From VHCN01 sp964589935 (lineage in GTDB: Bacteria; Verrucomicrobiota; Verrucomicrobiia; Limisphaerales; VHCN01): 64,000 nucleotides of DNA. Positions within the stretch are counted from its first letter, which is position 1, and every line of letters starts with the position of its first letter. Positions 30,701-45,700 of the stretch are shown here, piece after piece. Under the pieces are notes generated by a model that had not been told where the DNA came from, did not search any database, and worked only from the letters and a program-made list of their open reading frames with translations. Position numbers and translations under genes: made by a program. The stretch spans positions 1 to 64,000 of the forward strand of contig CAZPVD010000010.1 of assembly GCA_964589935.1 (NCBI GenBank). The letters run 5' to 3'.

Positions 30701-33700
30701 CTCCGGAACGCAGACTTACAACGACGCGGTGCTCCTCGACAACAACAGCCGGACGATCAACTTCGCCAGCACGGGCACGGGCGCGGCGGGCAACATCCTG
30801 TTCGCGAGCACGGTGGACTCCGCGGCGGGCACCAGCACCGGCCTGATCATCAGCACGCAGGGCGACGGCAAGTTCCAGGGCGTCGTCGGCGGCACGCTGG
30901 CGCTGTCCAGCATCACCACAGATGCGGGCGGCACAACCACGTTCCAGATCAACTCGGCCGGCGTGGACGTGACCACCACCGGCACGCAGACCTACAACGA
31001 CGCCGTGGTGCTCCTGCTCAACACAGCGGTCGGCGCGAACGCCGAGACGCGGCTCTCCGGCACGACGATCACCTTCAACAGCACCGTCAACGCGACCACC
31101 TCCACGGTGGAAAGCCTGCGCTCCTCGGCAACCGTCACAACGCTGTTCGGTGACGGTGGCGCGGACTTCGTCGGCGGCACCACTCCGTTAGCGTCGCTCA
31201 CGGTGGACAGCACCTCGACGATCAACATTCCGTTTACCTCCGGCGCGGACTCGATCCGCACCACGGGCAACCAGACCTACACGGGCGCGGTCACGCTCGC
31301 CGGCAACACGGTCATCCGCAGCATCAGCAGCGGCACCATCCTTTTCTCGTCCACGATCAACGGCGGGTTCAGCCTTGCCGTCTTCTCCGGCACGCTCTCC
31401 AGCGGCACCTCGACATTCCCCGGCGGCGTGATCACGTTCTCCAGTGCGGTCGGTGGCACGACGGCGTTGACCTCGCTGCGGGTTGATGACGCGCCCATCA
31501 CGACGGAGAGCGCAACCTACGCCGGGCCTTACATGACGGCCACGGCGACGCGCCAGACGACCGTCAACATCAATGGCGGCACCATCAACACCACGGGCAC
31601 GCAGGATTACCGCAATAACATCCTTCTTGGCGGGAACACCACGCTGACCAGTGACAGTGACTACTCCACTGCCGGCGTGCAAGGTTCTGCCCCGGGCAAC
31701 AACATCACCTTCGCCAGCACCAGCACGCTGAATGCCGCGACCACCGGCGGGGCCAGCGCCCTCACCATCAATACCGGCGGCAAGACGACCTTCGCCGGCA
31801 ACGTAGGTAATTCGGCACCGATTACAAGCATCACGACGGACAATGCGTTGAACACGGATGCCGACGTCATTACCACGCCGTTCACGCCCGGCAGCAATGA
31901 ATACACCGAGCTCAGCGGCCCGGCCATCACGACGACGGGCAACCAGACCTACAACGACCCGGTGTTCATCCAGAACAACACGATTATTTCGAGCACCGGC
32001 GGCGGCAACATCACCTACAACGCCCCTGTCAATGGCGCAAATAACCAGAACCTGACGGTCAACACCAGCGGCTCGGTGACCTACAACTCGCCAGTAGGCA
32101 GTTCGGCTGCGACGTTCTTCGTGGACGTGACCGCGCAGAACATCACCTTCAACAGCACGCTCACGGCCGGCGGCACCATCAGCCTCACGACGACCACGGC
32201 GGGTGGCACGATCAACATCAACAGTGCCGTTACGGGCGGCAGCGACATCACGTTCACCTCGAACAACCTCAACCTCGGCGCCGGCGCGACAGTGACCAGC
32301 GGCGGCGCGGGCGTGCTCACGGTTCAGCCGATCAGTGACACCACATCCATCGGCATCGCCGGCGGCGCGGGCACGCTCCAAATCTCCCAGGCGACGATTG
32401 ACAAGTTCACGGACAACGGCTTCACCCAGATCATTTACGGTCGCGCTCAGGGTCAGCACACCATCACGGTGGGCGACGGCGCCACCTTGGTCACGTTCCG
32501 TGATCCGACGCTCATTCGAAATGAGACGGGTGGCAGCACCAGCTTGAACGCCAACATTCGCAGCACCGTCACGGCGCTTGAGTCCGCCAGCACGGGGCAC
32601 CCGGGTCTCGAGATCCATGGATCCGGGCACACGACGACGGTCAACGTCACGGACTTGACGGTCACGTCCACCGGCAGTGCGCTGGTCTTCAATGACGCCA
32701 TTCGCTTCAACAACAGCGCCACGTTCGACACGACGGACACCGGCAATGTGCCTGCAGGCGCGGACATCACATTCAACGAGATTGTCTTCCCGAACACGGC
32801 TGGCACCCGTGACATGACCCTCCGGGCGGGCACGGGCGGTAACGTGAGTTTTGCCGCCAACGTGGGTAATCTGGCCTTCCGCGACATCCTGTTCGTCAGC
32901 GCAAACAACGTCACCTTCGCCGGCACCGTGCTGGCGCGGAGCCTTACATTCAGTGCAACGGCGGGCGGGACCGTGACGCTGCGCGACAATGTCACAACAA
33001 CGGGGCTTAACGCGACGACCGCCAACCCCATCGGTGTGGATGTGCGCGGAACGAGCATTGTGCTGGACGGGCTCACGATCTCCTCTGGCAACAACCCGAT
33101 TCGCTTCACGGGCGCGACCTCTCTCTCCGGTGGCGCGGTCACGGTCAGCGGCGGCACCAGCACGGTTGAATTCACCAGCACGATTGACGGTGGCCAGAAC
33201 CTGACTCTGAGCGGCACGGGCGGGACGGTCGGCGGTGTCATCCTGGGCGGCGCAGTCGGCGCGACCACTCCGTTGAGCAGTCTCAGCATCACTGCTGGAG
33301 CTACCGCAACCACGAACATCCGGTTGAACGGCGGGTCGGTGATCACTTCGACAGCCGGCGGCTTCTCCGGTGCGCAGAATTATAATACTGCCGCGGTCCT
33401 CGGCACGAGCACCACGCTGACGAGCAACGGCGGCAACATTCGCTTCTTTAACACGCTCGACGGCACGACGGCGAACACCGAGAACCTGACGATCAACCCC
33501 GGCTCGGGGAACGTGACCTTCAGCGGCGTCGTTGGCGGGACGACCCCGCTTGGTATCATCACCATCACTGGCACGGGAGCCATCAGCTTCGGCAACACCG
33601 TGAGCGCGACTAGCGTCATCACCCCGTCTGGCAGCACGACGACGCTAAGCGGCAACGTGACCACGACGAGCGCGCAGACCTACAGCGGCCCGGTTACGCT

Positions 33701-36700
33701 GACGGCAGACGTGGTCATGAACGGCACGAGCTTCACCTTTGGCTCGACTCTCAACAGTGACGCCACGACTCGCAATTTGACCATTGCCACCGGAAACGCG
33801 GTGTTCAACGGGTTCGTTGGTAACACAGCGCCCCTTGGCACGATAGACATCGCGGGCACGACCGCCTTCAACGCTGGCAATACGGGAGCGAATACCGTGA
33901 CCACCACGGGCAACCAGCGCTACCGGAGCGCGGCCACGCTTGGCGCTGATACCACATTGGCCAGCACAGGCAACAACATGACCATCCGGTTTGACTCAAC
34001 GATCGATGGCGCTCACGGCCTCACGATTGTGACCCCTGGCGCAACGGGCACGGCTGATCTTCGGGGCAACATTGGCACCACGACGCCATTGACCAGCCTG
34101 ACCACATCGCCAACTGCGGCTAGAACGTTCTTGCGCGGTGGCACGGTTGTCGCGAATGGGAATACGCTGAACTTTAACAATCTTCAGATTTCGGCCAACA
34201 CGACCATCACCGACGCTGGCAACATTAACTTTAACGGCACGGTGGATGGTGACGGCACCGGACCATATACGCTTGGCGTGACCTCGACTGGTGGAAACGT
34301 CGCCTTCAACGGCACGGTTGGCAATGTGAACAACGACCTCGCCTCTCTCTCCGTAAGCGCGCAGGCCGGCACCATCTTCGCCAACACGACGACGTTTATT
34401 ACGCAGACGACCGGCCAGACGTTCAACGCGCCCGTCTCGCTCGGCGCGAGCGCGACCTTCACTTCGCCCGCCGCCCAGACCGTCGCGTTCAACGGCGGCG
34501 TTGTGGGCAACAACCACAGCCTCACCGTGACCACCGCGGGCGCGACGCTCGGTGACGCGCCGGGCGACTCCTTCACCCAGCTCACCTCAATCAGCGTTGC
34601 GGGTGCGACGAGCATCGGTGCCTCCAGCATCACGACCAGCGGCGCGCAGACTTACAACGGTGCGGTGACGCTCACCAGCGACGTGACGCTCTCCGCGGGC
34701 GGCACGGTCCGGTTTGCCAGCACGCTCACGGGAACGACGGCGGGCCAGCAGAGCCTCACCATTACCGGCAACGCGCGTTTCGACAATACGGTCGGTGGGA
34801 CGCCGCTTGAATTCCTCACAGTGAACGGCTCCACGACGATGAACGCCGCCGCAGTCACGACCTCGAACGCCGGCGCCGGCACGGGCAACCAGACCTACAA
34901 TGGCACGGTTACTCTTGGCGCAGGTGTGAACTTTACGGCTACCGGCGGCACGGTCACGTTCAATGACCCGATCGTGGGCGGCAACAACACCCTCACTGTC
35001 ACGGGCAACGCGGTCTTCGGCAATGCCGCAAGCGACAGCGTGACCGGCGTCCAGACATTGTCCGTGACCGGCAACGCGACCATCAACATCAGCAGCATTG
35101 ACACCACTGGTTTCACCCAGACCTACGGCGGCACGGTGACGCTCGGCACAGGGGTGACGCTGACGGGCACGACGATTACGCTCAATGGCAATGTGGTTGG
35201 TGGCAACAACAACCTCACCATCACCGGCAACGCGCTCATTGGCGACGCGGTTACCGATTCGGTGACTGGACTCGCCGCGCTCTCGGTGACCGGCACGACC
35301 ACCATCACGGCGGGCACCATCAGCAGCTCGGGCACGCAGACCTACGGCGGCGCTGTCACACTCGCTGCGAACACAACGCTTACCGCCTCGACGGTGACGT
35401 TCAACGACACCGTGGATGGCAACTTCGCCCTCGGCATCACGGGCAACGCCGTGTTCGGCAACGGCGCAGGTGACTTTGTCGGCTTTGGCGCCGCGCTCGC
35501 CTCGCTGTCGGTCAGCGGAACGACCGCCATCAACACCCTCGTTGTCAGATCCACGGGCACACAGACCTACGGGGGCACGGTCACACTGGGCGCGGGGCTC
35601 ACCGCCACCGGCTCCACCGTCACCTTCAACGGCCCGGTCGTCGGCGGCGGCAACACGCTCACCGTCACAGGCAACGCCGTGTTCGGCAACGAGGTTGCGG
35701 ACTCCGTCACTGGCGTTTCGACGCTCTTCGTCTCCGGTGCGACGACCATCAACACCGCGAACATCACCACGAGCGGCGCGCAGACCTACAACGGCCCGGT
35801 GACACTCGGCAACAGCACCACCCTCACGGGCTCGACTGTTATCTTCAATGACACCATCACTGGCAATGCCAACAGCCTGACCATTCTGGGCAGCGCGGTG
35901 TTTGGCAACAGCGCAGGCGACACCGTCACGGGCCTGGCCAGCCTCAGCGTCAGCGGCGGAACAAGCACGGCAACCACCACCATCTCCGCCAGCGGGTCGG
36001 TGACCTTCAACGGTGGCCTGACGCTCGACAACCAGAACGCCGGCACGGACACAACCATCACCGGATCGACCGTCACGTTCGGCTCAACGGTCAACGACAA
36101 CGCCGGCAATGACGCCGGATTGACCGTCACGGGCAATGCGGTCTTCGGCGGTATCGTGGGCGCAGTCAACGGGCCAGAGTTCTTGAACGTGAGCGGCACC
36201 ACCGCGCTGAACACCACGCTCGTGAACACCTTGAACGCACAGACCTACATCGGCGCGGTGACCCTTGGTGCCAGCGCCAGCCTGACGAGCGCCACCGCAG
36301 GCGTCTCCCTCGGTGCCGTCAATGGCAACAACTTCAACCTGACGGTAAGCGCGGTCACCACTGCGGCCTTCAATGGTGCTGTCTCGGGTGTTGCAAACCT
36401 CACCTCGGCCGGGGCCGGCACGACGGTCTTTGGCTCCACAATTTCCGCCGGCTCCGTCACCGCGACGGCCGGCACCTCGACGACCATCAATGGCGGCTCG
36501 GTGGTCACCACGGGTGCGCAGAGCTACTCGGCGGTGTTGCTGGGTGCGAACACAACGCTGACGGGTGTCGGCATCAGCGCGACCACGGTGGACAACACGT
36601 TCAACCTTACTGTTAATGCGGGTGGCGGCAATGCGACCTTCACCGGCGCGGTCGGTGCCGGCACGGCACTCGGCGCGCTCTCGGTCAACAGCTCCGGCGC

Positions 36701-39700
36701 GACCACGTTCGGCAGCACGGTCAGGGCTGCAAGCCTCGTCACAGACGCGAGCGGAACAACCTCGCTCGGCGGCGCGGTCACGACTGCGGGCGGCCCGCAG
36801 ACCTACAACGACAACGTGACGCTGACGGCGACGGTCAATGCGACCGGCACGATCGTGACCTTCAACGGCACGGTGACAGGCGGCGCGAACGGCCTCACGG
36901 TCACGGGCAACGCGGTCTTCGGCGACCAGGCCTCGGACACGGTGAGCGCGAACTCTCTCACGGTTACCGGCTCGTCCACGATCAACACGGCGACCATCAC
37001 CACGACCGGCGCTCAGGCCTACAACACCACCACGACTGGCGGCACCGTCACCCTCGGCACGGGCGTGACGCTGACTGGCACGACGGTCACGTTCAATGGC
37101 AGCGTGGTGGGTCAGGGCAACAATCTCGCCATCACCGGCAACGCGGTGTTGGGCGACGCGAATGCGGACACGGTCACCGGTCTGGGCACGCTGGGTGTGA
37201 CTGGCACAACCAGCATCTTTGCCACGACCGTCGGCAGCAGCGGCGCGCAGACCTACACGGGCAACGTGACGCTGGCGGGCGGCGCAAGCACCAAGACGCT
37301 GACGGGCGTGGGTGTGAGCTTCGGCGGGACGGTCAATTCGACCACGGCCAATGTCGAGGCGCTGACGGTCAACGCGGGCAGCGGCAACCTGACCTTCACG
37401 GGCAACGTGGGCGCGGGCACGGCGCTTGGCGCGTTGACGGCGAACAGCACGGGCACGACCACCTTTGGCGGCACGGTGGCGGCATCGAGCGTGACGACGG
37501 ATGCAGGTGGCACGACTTCCATCGGTGGAAATGTCACGACCGCTGGCGGCAACCAGACCTACAATGACAACGTGAGCTTGGCCGCAGGCGTCAATCCGAC
37601 CCTTGCCGGCGCGACAATCACCTTCAATGGCAACATCGTCGGCAACGCGAACAACCTGACGATCAACGCCACGACGGCGACTGTGATCGGCAACGAGTCC
37701 AGCGACAGCGTCACCGGCGTTGCGGCGCTCTCGGTCAACGGCGCGGGCCCGACAACAATCAACGCCGCGACCATCACCACCACGGACAACCAGTCCTACA
37801 CGGCCAATGTCACATTGGGCAGCGATGTTACTCTCACCAGCGTGCCCGGCTTGGTTTCGTTCACCGGCACCGTGAACGGCAGCGGGGCCGATGGGTCCAA
37901 GAGCCTGACCATCAGCGGCAATGCCAGCTTCGGAGCAGCCGTCGGCAATAACGTCCCGCTTGAGTTCGTCAGCGTCAGCGGGATCAGCACCATCGGCGGT
38001 AATGTAACCACAGTCGGTGGCTTCGCCGGAGGCACCGGCGCGCAGACCTACACCGGCAACGTCACGCTGGCCGGTGGCGCGGGCAACCGCACGCTCAGCG
38101 GCACGACAGTGAGCTTCGGCGGCACGGTCAACTCGACGACGACCGAGGGTCTGATTGTGACCGGCAACGCGGTGTTCGGCAACGGCCTCGGCGACTTTGT
38201 CGGCAACATCACGGCGCTGTCTGCGGTGAGCGTGACTGGCACCACCACGTTCAACGCGGGTAACACCGGCGCGAGCACGGTTCGCACGACCGGCGCGCAG
38301 ACCTACACCGGCGCGGTGACGCTGGGCGCGGACACCACGGTGACCAGCACGACGGCGGGCAACATCACGTTCAGCTCGACGATCAACGGCGCGCAGACGC
38401 TGACGGTCAACACCGCCGGCACGACCTTCCTCAACGGTGCAATTGGCGGCACCACGGCTGTCACGAGCCTGACCACCGATGCGGCGGGCACGACCTCCAT
38501 CGGCGCGGGAACCATCCGCGCCAGCGGCAACACCACCACCTTCAATGATCCTGTCACGCTGACGGCGGACCTGACGGTGATCGAGACCGGTTCGGGCAAT
38601 GTGAACTTCAACAACACGGTCGCCGGCGCCTTCGCGCTCACGGTCAACACCGTCGGCGGCGGCACGACCACGTTTGCAAACACGGTCACCGGACTCACAA
38701 CGCTGACGACCGACGCCGCCGGCACGACGGCCATCAACACGACGACAGTCACGACGACAGGCGCGCAGACCTACAACGACGCGGTGACGCTGGGTGCCAA
38801 TGCGACGTTGACCGGCGTGAACGTGACGTTTAACGGGACGGTGAACGGGGCACAGACCCTCTCGGTGGTTGACAGCGGCACGACAGCATTCAACGGCGCG
38901 GTGGGCGGTGTGACGCCGCTGACGAGCGTGACGACGGATGCGGCGGGCGGCACGACGTTGGGCGCGAACGTGACGACCACCACGACACAGACCTACAACG
39001 ACACGGTGACCCTGGGCGCGAACGTGACGCTGACGGGCACGACGGTGACGTTCAACGGGAACGTGGCCGGCGCGACGCACAACCTGACCATCACGGGCAA
39101 CGCGGTGCTGGGCGACGCGAATGGTGACTCGGTCACCGGTTTGGGCACGCTGTCTGTGAGCGGCACGACGACGATCTTCGGTGACACCGTAACCAGCACG
39201 GGCGCGCAGACCTACACGGGCAACGTGACTCTCGCGGGCGGGGCGACGACGACGACGCTGACGGGCGTGGGTGTGAGCTTCGGCGGGACGGTCAACGCCA
39301 CGACGGCGAATGCCGAGGCCCTGACAATCAACGGCGGCGCGGGCAGCGTGACGTTCAGCGGCAACGTGGGCGCGGGCGTGGCGCTGGGCGCGCTGATTGT
39401 GAACGGCACGGGCACGACGACCTTTGGCGGGACGGTCAACGCCACCAGCGTGACGACGGACGCGGGCGGCGCGACCGTGCTGACGGGCAACGTGACGGCG
39501 ACAAGCCTGACCTACAGCGACCCGGTGAGCCTGGCGGCCAACGTGACCTTGACGGCCACGACGCTGACACTCTCCGGAGTCACGGGCAACAGCTTCAACC
39601 TGACGCTGGCCAACACGGGCGCTGCGACCTTGAACGGTGCCGTGAGCGGCGTGGGCGTTCTGACGGCCAATGCGACCGGCGGCACCCTGACGGTGAACAG

Positions 39701-42700
39701 CACGATCAGCGCGGGCAGCATCGTGGACAGCCAGGCCACGACGCTGGCGGGCGGTAGCGTGACGACGAGCGGCACGCAAACCTACAACAACCCGGTGACG
39801 CTGGGCGCGAACGACACGATCGCCAGCACGGGCGTGGGCGCGACGGGCAACATCACCTTCAACGGCACGGTCAACGGCGCGTTCACGCTGGCGGTCAACA
39901 CGGCGGGCACCACGGCGTTCAACGCGGATGTGGGCCTCATCGCTGCGTTGACGAGCCTGACGACGGGTGCGGCAGGCACCACGGCGATCGGCGCAATTAA
40001 CGTCTTCACGAGCGGCGCCCAGACCTACAATAACAACATCAGCCTCACGGGCGCATTCGCTGCGTTCTCCAGCACGGTTTCAGGTAACATTACCTTCAAC
40101 GGGACGATCAATGGGGCTGCATCGCTGTTTGTGAACACGGCGGGCGTGACGGTGTTCAACGGCGTGGTGGGCGGCACGACTCCGCTGGCGACCGTTTCTA
40201 CGGATGCGCCAGGCACTACAACACTTGGCGCGAATGTTACCACGACCGGGTTCCAAGCCTACGCGGACCCGGTGACCTTGAGTGCGAATGTCACCTTGAC
40301 GGGCGGCAACTTGACCCTGGCCGCAGTCACGGGCGCCACGTTCAACCTGACCCTCAGCGGCAATCTCATCACGACGCTCAACGGCGCGGTCAGCGGCGTG
40401 GGCGCGCTGACGGTGAACAACGGCGGCACCCTGACCGCGGCGGCTGCGGCGAGCATCTCGGCGGCCACGGTGAACGTGAGCGACAATGCGACCTTCAACG
40501 GCGGCGGCGTGACCACGACCGCCCAGCAGAGCTACACCGGCACGGTGACGCTCGCCACGGCGGGCAACACGTTTGCCAGCAGCGGCGCGGGCCTCAACGG
40601 CAACATCACGTTCGGCAGCACGGTGACGGGCACGGCGCTGACGGTGAACACCGCCGGCACCACGACCTTCAACGGTGCCGTGACCACGGCTTCCGTGACG
40701 ACCGACTTCGGCGGCACCACGGTGATCAACACGGCGACCGTGAACACCGGCGGCGGCAACCAGACTTACAACGACTCCGTCACGCTCGGTGCGAACACGA
40801 CGCTGACCGGCGGCACCATCGCCCTTAACGAGCCTGTCGCTGGCAACAACAACAGCCTTACGATCACGGCGGCGACCGCAGCCACCATCGGCAACAACAA
40901 CAACGGGTCCGACACGCTCACGGGCGTCAGCACGCTCCTGGTGAACGGCGCGGGCACCCTCACGGTCAACGCCACGGTCAGCGCCGGCTCGGTCACGGTG
41001 GCTGCCGGCGGTGGCACCACAACGCTTAACGGCGGCACGGTCACCACGACCGGCGCTCAGACCTACAACAACGCGGTCACGCTCGGCGCGAACACGACAC
41101 TGACGGCCACCACTGTGAGCACTGGCAGCACGGTGACGGGCGCGGGCAACAGCCTGACGATCGTCGGCAACGCCGTGATTGGCGATGGCGTCGGCGGGGA
41201 TTCGATCACCGGCCTGAACACGCTCTCGATCAGCGGGACGACGTCATTCGGTGGCAACGGCGGGACGCTTGTCACTAGCACGGGCACGCAGACGTATTCT
41301 GGCAACGTGACCCTCGACGCCAACAACGGCGCGAGCCCGGTCGTCATTACAGCCGCGACGGTGACGTTCGGCGGCACCGTGAATGACAACGCGGGCAGCG
41401 ATGCCAACCTGGCCGTAACCGGTAACGCCGTGTTCAACGGCGCCGTGGGCACCACGACGCCGCTCGGCCAGTTGAGCGTGACTGGGACGACCGCGATCAA
41501 CGGCGGCAGCGTGGTGACGTCGAACATCGGAGGCAACACCGGCAACCAGACCTACGCGGGCGCGGTGACGCTCGGTGCGAACACAACCCTCACGGGCGTG
41601 GGCATTGGCTTTGGCTCGACCATCGGGCGCGGCGCTACGGCGGTTGATCTGACGGTCAATGCCGGCGCTGGCGCGGCATCCTTCGGTGGCAGCATCGGTG
41701 CGGGTGGTGCGCTCGGTGCCATCACGGTCAACGCCCCGACGCTGGCGACCACGTTCAGCGGCACGGTCAACGCGGCCAGCGTCACCACGGATGCGGGTGG
41801 CGGCACGTCCATCAACGGCGGCTCCGTCACCACCAGCGGCGCGCAGACTTACAACGACAACGTTTCGCTTGGAGCAAACGCCGCGCTCTCGGCCTCCACG
41901 GTGACCTTCAACGGTAGCGTCGCCGGCGGCGGCGCGAGCAGCCTCGCCATCACAGGCAACGCCGTGTTTGGCGACGGCGCAGGCGTGGATACAGTCACGC
42001 TCCTCACCACGCTCTCGGTAAGCGGCACGAGCGTGATTAACACCGATACAATCAGCGCCTCCGGCGTTATCACCCTCACGGGCAACGTGACGTTGAACAA
42101 TGCCACCACTGCCATCACGAGCACGGGCAACGCAAACGTCAGCTTTGGCGGCACGGTCAACGGCGCGTCCGCCCTGACCGTGAGCACCACCGGCACGACG
42201 ACCTTCAGCGGCACGGTCGGTGCCGGCACGGCGCTCACGAGTGTCACCACGGACGCGGGCGGCAGCACCATCCTGAACGGTTCCGTCACCACGACGGGCA
42301 ACCAGAGCTACGGTGATGCCGTTGTGCTCGGCGCGAACACCACGCTCAATGCTGGCGGCGCGAACCCGCAGGTCGCCTTTGCCACCACGGTCAACGCGAC
42401 CACTGACGGTGCGCAGTCGCTCGTGATCAACGGCTCGGCGCAGTTCGGCGGCATCGTCGGCGGCACGGCCCGCCTCAGTGCGCTTACGGTGAATGGCACC
42501 GCGGCGATCAACACCACGGCGATCAGCACGACCGGCAACCAGATCTACGGTGCGGTCACGCTAGGCTCCAGCACGACGCTTACCGGCACAGACCTGACCC
42601 TTGCCGGTGTGACTGGCGCGACGTTTGACCTGACGCTCAGCGGGACGGGTGTGACCACTATCACTGCCGCCACCAGCCTCGGCACAGGCAACTTCACCAG

Positions 42701-45700
42701 CAACAACGGTGGTTCGCTCGCGGTCACCGGCGGCATCTCAGCGGCGACTGTCACCGTCACCGACTCGCCGTTCACCATCAACGGCGGCACGATTCTCACG
42801 ACGGGCAACCAGACCTACACCGGCACGATGACGCTCACCGCCGACACGGTGATCGATTCCGGCGCGGGCAACATCACGCTTGCTGGCGTGGCTGGCGGCG
42901 GATTCAACCTCACGCTCAACTCCACTGGCGCGGGGACCGTCAACACGCTCAACGGCGCGATTGCCGCGGTGAACAACTTCACAGTTACTGGCGGCGGCAC
43001 GACCGTGCTGAACAACGGCAACGTCACCACGATTGGCAACCAGGATTACGGCACTGACACGCTCTCGCTCAACGCGCACAGCACGCTCAGCGGCAGTGCG
43101 CTGACGTTGAACACAGTGACCGGCAACGGTTTCGACCTGACGCTCAACGGCAGCGCCACCACGACGCTCAACGGCAACATCGCCGGCGTGAAGAACCTCA
43201 CGACGGGCGCTTCGGGCGGCACGACCATCGCTGCTGGCTCGACGACCATTACCACGACCGGCACGCAGAGATATCACAACCCGGTGACTCTCGCGGGCGG
43301 CGCCAAGACGCTGACCGGCGTGGGCATCTCGTTTGACCAGACCATCACCACGGCGGACGCCAGCGGCCTCACCGCGAACGCCGGCGGCGGCGACCTGACC
43401 TTCACCGGCCAGGTTGGCACCGGCGGCAGCCCGCTCGGCGCCTTCAACGCCAACAGCAGCGGCACGACGACATTCCAAGGCGCGGTGTTTGCCGCGAGTC
43501 TCACCACCGACGCGGGCGGCGTGACCGACATCAACGGCGCGGTTGTCACCACCGCCGGTGGCCCGCAGACCTACAGTGACACGGTGAACCTTACTGCGGG
43601 CACGACGCTGACCGCGACGACGGTGACGTTCAACGAACCGGTCATCGGCAACGCGAACAGCCTTGCCATCGTTGGCAACGCCGTCCTCGGCGACGCGCAG
43701 GCCGACACGGTTTCAGGCCTTACCACGCTGAGCGTCAGCGGCACGACGACGCTCAACGCCCGCAGCGTGACGAGCACCGGCTCGCAGACTTATACCGGCG
43801 ACGTGACGCTTGCCTTGGGCAATAAGACGCTGACATCTGTTGGAGTGACCTTCAGTGGCACGGTCAACGGCGCGGGTCTTGGCCTGACGGTCAACAGTGG
43901 CAGCGGCAACGCGACCTTCACGGGCAGCGTCGGCAACGGCGGCGCCATCGGCGCGTTCGTGGTCAACAGCAGCGGCACCACAACATTCTCCAGCCCGGTT
44001 GCCGCGGCGAGCGTGGCGACGGACGCGGGCGGCACCACGGCCATCAATGGCGGCACCGTTACGACTGCCGGCAGCCAGACATACGGTGACAATGTCACCA
44101 TGGGCGGGGCCACCACCCTGACCAGCACGACGGCGGGCAACATCACCCTCGCGGGCACCGTTAATTCACCCAGCGACGTGACAATCACCACGGCGGGAAC
44201 TGCAACGCTCGGCGGCGCTGTCACGGTTGGCTCGCTCAACGTGAGCGTCGGTCCAACGGCGATCAACGGCGGTTCGGTCACGACCACCGCCGGTGCCCAG
44301 AACTACAACGGTCCGGTGACAATGGGCGCGGCGGCGACCGTGCTCGCGAGCACCAGCGGCAACAACATCAGCTTCGACAGCACGGTGGACGGCGCGACCG
44401 AGTTGACGGTGAACACCGCGGGCGTCACCACCTTCACAGGCATTGTCGGCGGCACGTCGCCGCTCGTGAGCATCACGACGGATGCGCCCGGCTCGACGGT
44501 GATCAGCGGCGGCTTGGTCATCACGACCGGCGCGCAGGTCTATCTCGATGACGTCAGCTTCACTGTGTCGGCGGCAACGCTGGTTGTGAGCACCGGCAAC
44601 GGTGTCGTGCTCTTCAACAAGACAGTGAACGGTTCAACCGCTCTCACGGTCACGACCTCGGGCGCGACCACGTTTACCGGCACTGTCGGTGCGACGACTC
44701 CGCTCACGAGCCTTACGACTGACGGCGGCGGCACGACGCAGATCAATGGCGGCGTGGTCAACACAACCGCGGCCCAGACCTACAACGACAACGTCACGCT
44801 CGGCGCGAATACTGTCCTCACGGGCGTGGGCGTCAGCTTCGCCGGCACGGTTGGCAACGCGGTTGCCCGTGACCTGACCGTCAACAGCGGCGCGGGCAAT
44901 ATCAGCTTCGCCGGCACTGTTGGCGCGGGTGTCCCGCTCGGCGCGCTCGTGGCGAACAGCACTGGCACGACGACATTCGGCAGCGCGGTCGCGGCGGCGA
45001 GTGTCACCACCGACGCCTTGGGCACGACGCAGATCAACGGCGGTTCGGTGACGACCAGCGGCATCCAAAGCTACGGCGACAACGTGACGCTCGGTTCGCC
45101 GACCACGGTTGTGAGCAGCACGGGCAACGCGAACATCACCTTCGGCGGCACAGTCAATGGCGCCTCGGCACTGACCGTGAACACCACTGGCACGACGACC
45201 TTTACCGGCGCAGTCGGAACCACTGCCTCCCTCACGAGCCTTGTGACCGATCTCGGCGGCACGACGGCGATCAACGGCGGCGCGGTGACCACGGTCGGCG
45301 CGCAGACCTACAATGACAACGTCACGCTTGGTGCCGCGGCCACGGTGATCAACAGCACGGCGAACCAGAACGTATCCTTCGTCGGCACGGTGAACGGAGC
45401 GTCCGACCTCACGGTCAACACATCCGGCACGACGACCTTTGCAGGCGCGGTTGGTGGTGTGACAGCGCTTTCCAGCGTGACGACGGACGCAGGCGGCACG
45501 ACCTCGGTGAACGGCGGATTGATGCGGACCGCGGGCATCCAGCTCTACAACGATGCCGTGACGGTCGGTGCTGACACGACGTTCATCAGCACGGGCAACG
45601 CGGCCATCACGTTTGCGAGCACGCTGGATCAGCTCCTCGTCGCGCCCAACACGACATCCGCGGTCACTGTGACCACGGGCGGCGCCACGACCTTCACCGG

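Noticed and set aside
36084..39779. A long antisense reading frame (over 1,200 codons) within the giant gene, and similar ones at 31188-32630, 27362-29074 and 44634-45797
   Set aside because: They mirror the repeat and codon pattern of the sense gene, have biased low-complexity composition (Val/Pro/Thr or Arg/Ala/Gly rich), no start signals and no family features. The sense strand has a signal peptide, TPS domain and partner gene.
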